NCBI GenBank assembly: GCA_900541715.1
Contig: UQLI01000028.1
Span: 1-27,562 of the forward strand
Reading direction: 5' to 3'
Length of the DNA: 27,562 nucleotides
Source: an uncultured Collinsella sp.
GTDB taxonomy: Bacteria > Actinomycetota > Coriobacteriia > Coriobacteriales > Coriobacteriaceae
Below are positions 15,465 through 22,315 of this stretch, piece by piece. Position numbers and translations under genes: made by a program. Each line of letters begins with the position of its first letter. Position 1 is the stretch's first letter. Below the pieces are notes generated by a model. That model saw only the letters and a list, made by a program, of their open reading frames with translations. It searched no databases and was not told the DNA's origin.

Positions 15465-17036
15465 ATGGACGTCGCCGCATTCTTACTGGCTCTTGTGCCG
15501 ATTATTTGGCTGGTCGTGATGCTGCTGTGCTTTAAATGGCCAGCTTGGAAGGCCGCTATCGGATCGTTTGTCCTTTCGTGCTTGCTCGCCTTCGCATGGT
15601 GGCACCTGCCGGCAGCGCAGATCGCGACCGCCTCGCTCGAAGGCTTTTTGATGGCCCTGTGGCCCATCGTCCTGGTGATCATCGCCGCGGTATTCACGTA
15701 TAACCTGTGCGTTCGCACGGGCGCCATGGACGTGATCGGCAGCATGATCACCTCCATCAGCAGCGACCGCCGTCTGCTGGCGCTGCTCGTGGCTTGGTGC
15801 TTCGGTGGCTTTATGGAGGGCATGGCCGGCTTCGGTACCGCTGTCGCCATTCCCGCCGGCATGCTCGCGGGCCTGGGCTTTGAGGCCGTGCCTGCCGTGC
15901 TCATCTGCCTGCTGGCCAACGGCGTGCCCACGCCCTACGGCTCCATCGGCATCCCCACGGTGTCCGTTGCCGACCTGGTGGGTTTGGATTCCCTTCACCT
16001 AGCGACCGTTCAGCTGGTGCAGCTCGCACCGTTCTTTGTGGTGATGCCGCTATTTATTGTGCTGGTTGCGGGCCGTGTTGCCGATGACCAGGGCAATGCC
16101 GCGAGTGTGGGCGAGCGTCTGCACGGTGTTGCCGGCGTGGCGTTGCTCTCCGGCGTGTCGTTTGTCGGCGCGGCTCTGGTCGTTGCCATGTTTGTGGGCC
16201 CCGAGCTGGCCGTGGTCGTAGGATCCATCGTTTCGCTCGCGCTGACAGCTGCGCTTGCCATGCGTGCCGAGAAGTCGGGGCATCTGGACGCACGCTTCCA
16301 TATGAATATCGAGGCCGGCGAACAGCTCACCGTTAAATCGGCGCTTTCGGCCTGGTCGTGCTTCATTCTGATTTTTGTACTGCTGCTGGGTACGTCCAAC
16401 CTGGTGCCCGCTGTACATGCTGCGCTCGCGCCGTTTGCGAGCCATGTGCAGGTGTATTGCGGTGAGAATCCCGGTATGCTTACGTTTTCGTGGATCAACA
16501 CGCCAGGCGTCTGGATTTTCCTGGCGGCGTTTGTCGGCGGTGCCATTCAGGGCGCTTCGCCGCGCATGATGGGCGAGGTGCTGGCCGCGACTGTGAAGCA
16601 GATGATGCCGACGGTTATCACCATGCTTTCGGTGCTGGGCTGCGCCAAGGTGATGGGCTATGCCGGCATGATTTCGTCGATCAGCGCATTTTGCATTGCG
16701 GTCGCTGGCGGTCTGTACCCGATTCTGGCTCCGTGGATTGGTGCGGTCGGTGCTTTCGTGACCGGTTCGGGCACGTCCTCGGGCATGCTGTTTGGCCCCA
16801 TCCAGAGCCAGGCTGCCACCGCGCTGGGCGTGAGTGACTACTGGATGGTTGCGCTGAACGCGCTTGGCGTTGCCGCCGGCAAGATGATCTCGCCGCAGAC
16901 CCTCGCCATTGGTCTTGCCGCCGTGCACGTGCGCGGTAAGGATGCCGAACTCCTGGGCGCGGTGCTACCCTACGCTGCCGGCATGCTGGTCCTCATGAGC
17001 GTCATAGCCATACTCGGCCAAAACCTGCCGCTGTAG
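15465..17036 (+). CDS. lctP: L-lactate permease family transporter
   Basis: This 523-residue integral membrane protein has about 13 hydrophobic segments. It contains family phrases such as EGMAGFGTAVAIPAGML (near residue 118), NGVPTPYGSIGIPT (near 151) and SGTSSGMLFGPIQSQAA (near 435), typical of LctP/GlcA lactate or glycolate permeases. These move lactate with protons. In an anaerobe that ferments to lactate it could also work in export. ATG follows AAGGAG. It is a single-gene unit, with a hairpin cluster starting two bases after its stop. Confidence 0.92.
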   Translation: MDVAAFLLALVPIIWLVVMLLCFKWPAWKAAIGSFVLSCLLAFAWWHLPAAQIATASLEGFLMALWPIVLVIIAAVFTYNLCVRTGAMDVIGSMITSISSDRRLLALLVAWCFGGFMEGMAGFGTAVAIPAGMLAGLGFEAVPAVLICLLANGVPTPYGSIGIPTVSVADLVGLDSLHLATVQLVQLAPFFVVMPLFIVLVAGRVADDQGNAASVGERLHGVAGVALLSGVSFVGAALVVAMFVGPELAVVVGSIVSLALTAALAMRAEKSGHLDARFHMNIEAGEQLTVKSALSAWSCFILIFVLLLGTSNLVPAVHAALAPFASHVQVYCGENPGMLTFSWINTPGVWIFLAAFVGGAIQGASPRMMGEVLAATVKQMMPTVITMLSVLGCAKVMGYAGMISSISAFCIAVAGGLYPILAPWIGAVGAFVTGSGTSSGMLFGPIQSQAATALGVSDYWMVALNALGVAAGKMISPQTLAIGLAAVHVRGKDAELLGAVLPYAAGMLVLMSVIAILGQNLPL

Positions 17037-17037
17037 T

Positions 17038-17177
17038 CGGCACTTAGGGACGTTCCTTATGTGCCGGCACTTTGGGAACGTCCCTAAGTGCCGGCATCCG
17101 AGGACACTCCTTGAATGTTGCCTGTTCAAGAGTGTCCCCAATGACTAGGCGTTTAAAAACGTCCCCAATGACTAGGC
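17038..17177. repeat. Cluster of hairpins and direct repeats behind lctP
   Basis: Three elements lie in a row. First, CGGCACTTAGGGACGTTCC (17038-17056) pairs perfectly with 17075-17093 over 19 bases, with the palindrome GTGCCGGCAC in its loop. Second, GGACACTCCTTGAA (17102-17115) pairs with TTCAAGAGTGTCC (17125-17137) with one bulge. Third, GTCCCCAATGACTAGGC occurs twice (17134-17150 and 17161-17177) around the small stem CGTTTAAAAACG. All carry GGGAC or GTCCC cores. There is no gene here. Confidence 0.8.
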
Positions 17178-17224
17178 CGCTTGCCTGCGATTTTTGACCG
17201 TTGGGCGGGCTTGCCGCCCTTGTC

Positions 17225-17254
17225 GCAAAAACGTTTTTGCATATCGGGTACAAC
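17225..17254 (+). promoter_or_regulatory. pckA promoter region with perfect 16-bp palindrome
   Basis: GCAAAAACGTTTTTGC (17225-17240) is a perfect palindrome centred on CG, as is usual for LacI-family operators. TACAAC (17249-17254) could be a -10 box, which would place the palindrome over the -35 region. A leader of about 55 bases would follow. The regulator is unknown. Confidence 0.5.
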
Positions 17255-17314
17255 GGGCTTTACGTGAGTAAAGTGCGCGCCGCGTCCACGTGTCGCGTTT
17301 TTAAAGGAGGCCCC

Positions 17315-18985
17315 ATGCCTGGTGTTACCCCTGCAGAAGTTTTGTCCAACTTTGGTATTACACTCGTTGAAGATCCCGCCGAGAATCAACCCCGTCTGCT
17401 GGTCGATCTACCCGCCGCGGAGCTCGTCGAGCACGCCATCCGCCGCGAAGAAGGCCGCATGGCATCCAACGGCGCGCTGGTGATCGAGACGGGGGAGCGC
17501 ACTGGTCGTTCGCCCAACGATCGTTTTATCGTTGACACCCCCGATGTTCACGACAAGATCGCCTGGGGTGCGGTCAACCGCCCGCTGTCCGTCGAGAGCT
17601 ATGAGGCCATCAAGGCCGGCATCGTCGACTATCTCAACGAGCGCGACGTGTTCGTCACGCGCGGCATGGCGGGCGCCGACCGCAACCACACGCGTCGCCT
17701 GCTTGTTGCCTGCGAGCGTGCCAGCCAGGCACTCTTCATTAAGCAAATGCTCGCCCGTCCGCTCGCCCGTGAAATCGCGCGCACCGGCGAGCCCGACTTC
17801 TGCGTGCTCGCGGCACCCGGCTACCAGTGCGACCCTGCCATCAAGGGCCTCAACTCCAGCGCCGCCGTGGTCATCAACTTCCAGGAGCGCGTGATTTTGG
17901 TCGCGGGTACCGGCTACTCCGGCGAAATCAAAAAGTCCATCTTCAGTGTCATGAACTACCTGCTGCCTGTCGAGGACGACGTGCTGCCCATGCATTGCTC
18001 GGCCAGCATGGATCCCGTCACGCACGAGACCGCCGTGTTCTTTGGCCTGTCCGGCACCGGCAAGACCACGCTTTCGGCCAATCCCACGCGCCTGCTGATC
18101 GGCGACGACGAGCACGGCTGGTCCGACATGGGCATCTTCAACATCGAGGGTGGCTGCTACGCAAAATGCGAGGGCCTGGACGCCTTCCACGAGCCCGAGA
18201 TCTTCAACGCCGTCCGTTTTGGCGCCATTTGCGAAAACGTGGTGCTTGACGAGAACCGCAAGCCCAACTACGACGACATCTCGATCACGCACAACACGCG
18301 CGTGGCCTATCCCGTGGAGCACATTCCTAACGCGTGGACTAAGGGCATGGGCACCACTCCGAGTGTCGTGCTGTTCCTGACTTGCGACGCTTTTGGCGTG
18401 CTGCCGCCCATCTCACGCCTGACGGCCGATGCCGCCATGTACCACTTTGTGACGGGCTTTACGGCTAAGATTCCCGGCACCGAGGTCGGCGTCACCGAGC
18501 CCACGCCCACGTTCTCTTCGCTGTTCGGCGAGCCGTTTATGCCGCTCGACCCCATGGTTTACGCCAAGATGCTTGGCGAGCGCATTGCCGACGGCCGCAC
18601 ATGCGTGTACCTGGTCAACACCGGCTGGATTGGCGGCGGCTACGGCGTGGGTCATCGCATCGAGCTGGCCTACACGCGCTCGCTGGTCGCACGCGCCCTC
18701 GACGGCACCATCGAGGATAGCGAGTTCGTGCACGACGACATCTTTAACGTCGACATTCCCACGACGTGCCACGGCGTGCCCGATGGCATCCTGGTGCCGC
18801 GCCAATACTGGCAGAGCACCGCGCGCTACGACGAGGCCGCGCACAACCTGGCGGTGATGTTCGAGGAGAACTTCGAGAAGAAGTACTCGCACCTGCCCGA
18901 GTCCGTCAAAGCCGCCGGCCCGCACGCCCAGGTGTCCGCCGAGGCCCGTCATCGCGGCCGCGGCCTGCTGGGACTCCGCCACTAG
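17315..18985 (+). CDS. pckA: Phosphoenolpyruvate carboxykinase (ATP)
   Basis: This enzyme interconverts oxaloacetate + ATP with phosphoenolpyruvate + CO2 + ADP. In gut anaerobes it often runs toward oxaloacetate to save energy. The 556-residue protein has the P-loop GLSGTGKTTLS (244-254), the metal-binding kinase-2 motif LIGDDEHGWSD (261-271), the substrate arginine region GERTGRSPNDRF (60-71), and NTGWIGGGYGVG near residue 437. ATG 17315 is chosen because AAAGGAGG stands four bases upstream; the longer frame to 17201 runs through the promoter region. A terminator repeat follows. Confidence 0.95.
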   Translation: MPGVTPAEVLSNFGITLVEDPAENQPRLLVDLPAAELVEHAIRREEGRMASNGALVIETGERTGRSPNDRFIVDTPDVHDKIAWGAVNRPLSVESYEAIKAGIVDYLNERDVFVTRGMAGADRNHTRRLLVACERASQALFIKQMLARPLAREIARTGEPDFCVLAAPGYQCDPAIKGLNSSAAVVINFQERVILVAGTGYSGEIKKSIFSVMNYLLPVEDDVLPMHCSASMDPVTHETAVFFGLSGTGKTTLSANPTRLLIGDDEHGWSDMGIFNIEGGCYAKCEGLDAFHEPEIFNAVRFGAICENVVLDENRKPNYDDISITHNTRVAYPVEHIPNAWTKGMGTTPSVVLFLTCDAFGVLPPISRLTADAAMYHFVTGFTAKIPGTEVGVTEPTPTFSSLFGEPFMPLDPMVYAKMLGERIADGRTCVYLVNTGWIGGGYGVGHRIELAYTRSLVARALDGTIEDSEFVHDDIFNVDIPTTCHGVPDGILVPRQYWQSTARYDEAAHNLAVMFEENFEKKYSHLPESVKAAGPHAQVSAEARHRGRGLLGLRH

Positions 18986-19004
18986 CTTCGCCGTGAGTCC
19001 ATAT

Positions 19005-19041
19005 CCACCACAAAGGGGACAGGCACCTTTGTGGTGGTTTT
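19005..19041 (+). repeat. GGGAC-core hairpin, type A, copy 2 (pckA terminator)
   Basis: CCACCACAAAGG (19005-19016) pairs perfectly with CCTTTGTGGTGG (19026-19037) around GGACAGGCA. TTTT follows, so it should work as the pckA terminator. It begins 20 bases after the stop codon. Confidence 0.9.
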
Positions 19042-19068
19042 GCTCGTGTGGATGACTCGGGTTACAAT
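19040..19068 (+). promoter_or_regulatory. Promoter in front of the B3/B4 gene leader
   Basis: TTGCTC (19040-19045) and TACAAT (19063-19068) are 17 bases apart. The predicted start near 19075 leaves a leader of about 138 bases before the ATG at 19213. Confidence 0.5.
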
Positions 19069-19082
19069 ACGCCTGACATATC

Positions 19083-19172
19083 GTCCCCTTCTCCGGATGG
19101 GGACAGCGCAAGCGTTCTTGTGACGGCACCGTAGGACTTTGAAGGTGGCCGTTGTAAGGGCGCTTTTTGTTT
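19083..19172 (+). ncRNA. Structured leader or small RNA with an intrinsic terminator
   Basis: GTCCCC/GGGGAC (19083-19088 with 19099-19104) form a first stem. GCGTTCTTGTGACGGC (19112-19127) pairs with GCCGTTGTAAGGGCGC (19148-19163) over all 16 positions if G-U pairs are allowed, and TTTTTGTTT follows. A terminator between a promoter and a coding region suggests transcription attenuation or a short stable RNA of about 95 bases. I recognise no known riboswitch or T-box consensus in it. Confidence 0.5.
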
Positions 19173-19212
19173 AGGTGCCCTCACTCGGGCGCGCACAATG
19201 AAGGGAGAGCGT

Positions 19213-19932
19213 ATGAAGAGCTTTATTGCCGAGGATTCATTCTGGGAGCTGTTTCCGCAGGCAGCGGTCGGTGTTGTGGTCGTGGAGGGCATGAAGCCCA
19301 CGGCTCAGATTCCTCAAGAGGACGTGGATGCGATTGCGGCGTTGCTCGACTGCGCCAATATCGATGCGGAGCGTCATCTGACCAGCGATACTATCAGCGA
19401 GAACGCACCGGTCAAGGCATGGCGCGAGGCCTATCGTCTGTTCAAGACCAAAAAGGGCGCGCGTTGCTCAATCGAGAACCTGCTCAAACGCGTGCTCAAA
19501 GGCAAGCCGGTGGGCCACATTGCGCCCGCGGTGGACATCTACAACACGGTGTCGTTGACCTACGCGCTGCCCGTCGGAGGCGAGGACCTACATGCGATCG
19601 AGGGAGGCCTTCGCCTGAAGGTGACCGACGGTGGCGATGCGTTCTGGCCGCTTGGCGAGGAGGCGGACGATCCGACGCTGCCCGGCGAGCTCGCCTACAT
19701 CGATGATGCGGGCGCCGTGTGCCGCTGCTGGAACTGGCGCGACGGCGTTCGAACGGCGCTGTCCGATGATTCGGCCGATGCGTTCCTGGCGATTGAGTGC
19801 GTGGAGCCCGAGCGGATGGGGGATTGCCAGGCTGCCGTTGATCGTCTCGCCGAGTTGCTCGAGCGTTATCTGGGCGCTACGGTTGTCGTTAAGACGCTTG
19901 TGACCCGCGACAATCCCTGCGTGGAGCTGTAG
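19213..19932 (+). CDS. B3/B4 domain protein (PheRS beta-related, tRNA editing-like)
   Basis: This 239-residue protein matches the B3/B4 domain family, related to the editing domain of phenylalanyl-tRNA synthetase beta. Seen here are a central WREAYRLF segment (about residues 74-81), then SIENLLKRVLKGK, VDIYNTVSLTYALPVGGED (near 112) and CRCWNWRDG (near 175), which are typical of the free-standing family. Such proteins are proposed to check or hydrolyse mischarged tRNA or amino acid derivatives; the substrate is not established. ATG 19213 follows AGGGAGAG; an ATG at 19198 has no ribosome site. The structured leader upstream suggests regulated expression. Confidence 0.8.
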   Translation: MKSFIAEDSFWELFPQAAVGVVVVEGMKPTAQIPQEDVDAIAALLDCANIDAERHLTSDTISENAPVKAWREAYRLFKTKKGARCSIENLLKRVLKGKPVGHIAPAVDIYNTVSLTYALPVGGEDLHAIEGGLRLKVTDGGDAFWPLGEEADDPTLPGELAYIDDAGAVCRCWNWRDGVRTALSDDSADAFLAIECVEPERMGDCQAAVDRLAELLERYLGATVVVKTLVTRDNPCVEL

Positions 19933-19961
19933 CGACGCCTGCGGATCATGTTCGCCGGCCC

Positions 19962-20001
19962 AAACCACCACAAAGGTGCCTGTCCTCTTTGTGGTGGTTT
20001 T
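19962..20001 (+). repeat. GGGAC-core hairpin, type A, copy 3
   Basis: AAACCACCACAAAG (19962-19975) pairs perfectly with CTTTGTGGTGGTTT (19987-20000). The core is in reverse orientation relative to copy 2, with CCTGTCC on the plus strand. It starts 30 bases behind the B3/B4 stop and ends in TTTTT, as a terminator would. Confidence 0.9.
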
Positions 20002-20105
20002 TATGTTGATGGGTTAACAAATAGGGCGTGCAGGGCTGCCGGCCGTTAAGTACGGCTAAGATGTTTACCCGTTAGCATTATGCAAGCGAAAGGCGGTCGT
20101 CTCCC

Positions 20106-20555
20106 ATGCAGCAGAGCGACGAGACACGTTTCGAGGACTTTGTCGGACTGATCAGCGGACTCTACAAGGAGATCCAGCGCATTAAGACGTCTGAGGGCGC
20201 AAGGCTGGGTCTCAAGGGCTCCGACGTTATGTGCCTGTACTATCTTGAGCGCAGCAAGGACGGCCTGACTGGCGCCGACCTGGCTCGCATGGCAGGCGTG
20301 ACCCGCGCCGCCGTCTCGCGTACGCTGGCGCATCTGGAGGAGGGTGGCTACGTCGAGGTCGATGATTCGGGCGATGCCGCCGTTAAGTATCGTGCTCCGG
20401 TGCGCCTGACCGCTCTGGGCGGCGAGAGCATGAGCGAGGCGGACCGCATCATTCGCGAGGTGCTCGATACCACCGGTAAGGCTATGGGTGTGGAGCAGCG
20501 CGAGCAGATGTATGCGTCGCTGCGCACGATTCTCAACACCCTGCGCGAGATCTAA
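20106..20555 (+). CDS. MarR family transcriptional regulator
   Basis: This 149-residue protein has a winged helix-turn-helix in its middle. The recognition region is GLTGADLARMAGVTRAAVSR (about residues 57-76), followed by a wing with KYRAPVRLTALG (about 98-109), and helices at each end for dimerisation. MarR proteins bind palindromic sites as dimers and are often released by phenolic or other ligands; the ligand is unknown. The target may be itself or the degV gene 119 bases downstream (inference). The imperfect palindrome GCATTATGC (20076-20084) in front of it is a weak candidate site. Confidence 0.85.
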   Translation: MQQSDETRFEDFVGLISGLYKEIQRIKTSEGARLGLKGSDVMCLYYLERSKDGLTGADLARMAGVTRAAVSRTLAHLEEGGYVEVDDSGDAAVKYRAPVRLTALGGESMSEADRIIREVLDTTGKAMGVEQREQMYASLRTILNTLREI

Positions 20556-20674
20556 GGCCGCCAAGGCATTTGCTTCCAATTAACAACTGCATAGTCCCGT
20601 TTGAGTGCGTATGCCGTGCCGGGGCATTGCTGTCAAAATTCCCCGCGAGAGGTCCGCGAAAGAAAGGATTCGCT

Positions 20675-21529
20675 ATGTCCATTCGTATTATTACCGATTC
20701 CGCGAGCGATATGTCGCCGGCTGAGCACCCCGCTCTGCGTGTTCTGCCGCTGTCCGTCACCTTTGGCACCGATGTGTACATGGATGGCGTCGACATCGAT
20801 CACCAGCGCTTTTACGAGATGCTCGTGGAGCGCGATGAGCTGCCCAAGACCGGCCAGGTCAACCCGTACGCGTTTTCGCAGGCTATTGCCGAGGCGCGTG
20901 ATGCCGGCGATGAGGCTGTGATTATTACCGTGGGCGCTAAGCTTTCGGGCACCAATCAGAGTGCCCGTACCGCACTTGCCGAGGCGCCGGGCGGCGACGT
21001 GTTCGTGGTAGATAGCAACAACGTCACCCTGGGCGAGCGCGTGCTGGTCGAGTATGCGCTGCGCTTGGTGGACGAGGGCCGTAGCGCGGCCCAGATCGCG
21101 GCGGCCGTCGAGGCCGTGCGCGACCGTGTGGTGGTTATCGGTCTGCTCGAGACGCTGGAGTACTTGGTGCGTGGCGGTCGCCTGTCTGCTGCTGCGGGCG
21201 CTGTGGGCACGCTGCTCAACGTTAAGCCCGTGGTGGCCGCCGAGGACGGCCTGATCGTGCAGCTGGGCAAGGCGCGCGGTTCCAAGAACGGTCGTAACCT
21301 GCTCAACCAGAAGGTCGAAAAAGCGGGCGGCGTCGACTTTTCCATGCCGCTGGCGCTGGGCTATACGGGCCTTTCGGACGCCGTGCTCAAGAAGTATATC
21401 GAGGACAGCGCGGCACTGTGGGCTGGACACACCGAGAACGAGCTGCCCATCCACACCATTGGCGCCACCATCGGCACCCACGTGGGCCCCGGCGCCGTAG
21501 CCGTAGCTTTCTTCCGCCCCGCCAACTAG
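20675..21529 (+). CDS. DegV family fatty-acid-binding protein
   Basis: This 284-residue protein begins with SIRIITDSASDM, the DegV signature. It has GAKLSGTNQSA near residue 90, where the family Ser/Thr contacts the lipid carboxylate, and LEYLVRGGRLS near residue 167. DegV (FakB-type) proteins bind fatty acids and, with the FakA kinase, feed exogenous fatty acids into phospholipids. No fakA is in the window. ATG 20675 follows GAAAGGA; the longer frame from 20570 lacks a ribosome site. It ends 12 bases before a type A hairpin. Confidence 0.92.
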   Translation: MSIRIITDSASDMSPAEHPALRVLPLSVTFGTDVYMDGVDIDHQRFYEMLVERDELPKTGQVNPYAFSQAIAEARDAGDEAVIITVGAKLSGTNQSARTALAEAPGGDVFVVDSNNVTLGERVLVEYALRLVDEGRSAAQIAAAVEAVRDRVVVIGLLETLEYLVRGGRLSAAAGAVGTLLNVKPVVAAEDGLIVQLGKARGSKNGRNLLNQKVEKAGGVDFSMPLALGYTGLSDAVLKKYIEDSAALWAGHTENELPIHTIGATIGTHVGPGAVAVAFFRPAN

Positions 21530-21540
21530 CTTTCCGGTCA

Positions 21541-21579
21541 AAACCACCACAAAGGGGACAGGCACCTTTTTGGTGGTTT
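21541..21579 (+). repeat. GGGAC-core hairpin, type A, copy 4
   Basis: AAACCACCACAAAGG (21541-21555) pairs with CCTTTTTGGTGGTTT (21565-21579), with one mismatch, around the core GGACAGGCA. It lies between the degV stop and the start of the alkyltransferase gene, so read-through or a separate start is needed for the latter. Confidence 0.9.
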
Positions 21580-21603
21580 ATGCTTGTTTCGGTTGAAAGA
21601 AGC

Positions 21604-21930
21604 ATGCGATGGCGTCTGAGGGCTTTTTTTGAGCGGGTGTATGAGGTGGTCGAGCAGATTCCCGAGGGGATGGTTGCCACCTACGGTCAGGTGGCGCTGC
21701 TTGCCGGTCGTCCGCGGAGCGCGCGCTATGTGGGCTATGCGCTGCACAGCAACCCGCGCCCCGGCCAAATTCCCTGTCATCGCGTGGTGTTTGCCGACGG
21801 CCGTATCTGTGAGGGCTTTGCCTTTGGCGGCCCCGATGTCCAGCGTGAGCTCTTAATGGGGGAGGGCGTGACGTTTACCGATCCCATGCACGTCGACTTG
21901 GCCGCCTGTCGCTGGCCTGCCGGACTCTAA
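21604..21930 (+). CDS. Single-domain alkylguanine-DNA alkyltransferase-like protein (MGMT family)
   Basis: This 108-residue protein is just the C-terminal DNA-binding domain of the MGMT family. It has an HTH-like segment (IPEGMVATYGQVALLAG), the arginine-finger region RPRSARYVGYALHSNP, and the active-site motif IPCHRVV. The cysteine is present, whereas ATL (alkyltransferase-like) proteins typically have Trp or Ala there, so direct alkyl transfer is possible. The usual N-terminal domain is missing. ATG 21604 is preceded by the weak GAAAGAAG; ATG 21580 is an alternative but lies on the hairpin arm. Confidence 0.8.
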   Translation: MRWRLRAFFERVYEVVEQIPEGMVATYGQVALLAGRPRSARYVGYALHSNPRPGQIPCHRVVFADGRICEGFAFGGPDVQRELLMGEGVTFTDPMHVDLAACRWPAGL

Positions 21931-21947
21931 CAGCTCTGCCGTGGCCG

Positions 21948-21987
21948 AAACCACCACAAAGGTGCCTGTCCCCTTCGTGGTGGTTTT
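21948..21987 (+). repeat. GGGAC-core hairpin, type A, copy 5
   Basis: AAACCACCACAAAGG (21948-21962) pairs with CCTTCGTGGTGGTTT (21972-21986), with one mismatch. The core is in reverse orientation (GTGCCTGTCCC). It starts 18 bases behind the alkyltransferase stop, and a TTTT run follows. Confidence 0.9.
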
Positions 21988-22030
21988 AGTTTACCGGAGC
22001 TAACTTATGGAGAAGGTGTGGCGGCGCATA

Positions 22031-22212
22031 TTGACACTACAAAGTAAACCACGGTGAACTATATTGTATTCAGCAACGGAGCAGGCAATAGGCGATGAAA
22101 AAGCCTGCCCTGTTGAGTTTGATTCGCATCCCTCCCCTCTGTGCGATTCAACGGTGTACTTCGGGAACAGGCCCGCTGGCAACTATCTGCCAGCGGGCCT
22201 GTTCCTGTTTGT
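22031..22212 (+). ncRNA. Unassigned intergenic stretch ending in a perfect 18-bp hairpin
   Basis: The gap between the alkyltransferase and trpS genes (21931-22315) has no convincing gene. TTGACA (22031-22036) and TATATT (22060-22065) look like promoter boxes but are 23 bases apart. GCAGGC/GCCTGC (22081-22086 with 22104-22109), an imperfect GTTGA...TCAAC pairing, and the exact stem 22164-22181 with 22188-22205 (start GGAACAGGCC) follow, then TGTTTG. It could be a small RNA of about 140 bases, but I match no known RNA. Confidence 0.3.
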
Positions 22213-22252
22213 CGGGAGAGTGTGATGGACGGAGCCGAAGCGGTCCGGCTCC

Positions 22253-22280
22253 AAAAAAGGCGGACGCCGTAGCGCCCGCC
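22253..22280 (-). terminator. trpS terminator
   Basis: On the minus strand GGCGGGCGC and GCGTCCGCC (22280-22272 with 22267-22259) form a nine-base stem with one G-U pair, followed by TTTTTT (22258-22253). A second stem, GGAGCCG/CGGCTCC (22231-22252), lies directly behind it. Confidence 0.85.
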
Positions 22281-22315
22281 CTATAGCAATCGAAAGCTCA
22301 AGTCAGCAGATCGGT

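Noticed and set aside
20633..21565. 310-residue minus-strand frame opposite degV
   Set aside because: DegV signatures are on the plus strand; this frame has no recognisable motif and spans a hairpin repeat at its start.
22095..22286. 63-codon plus frame (MKKPALLSLIRI...) in the gap before trpS
   Set aside because: It runs straight through the perfect 18-bp hairpin and into the trpS terminator, and has no ribosome site.
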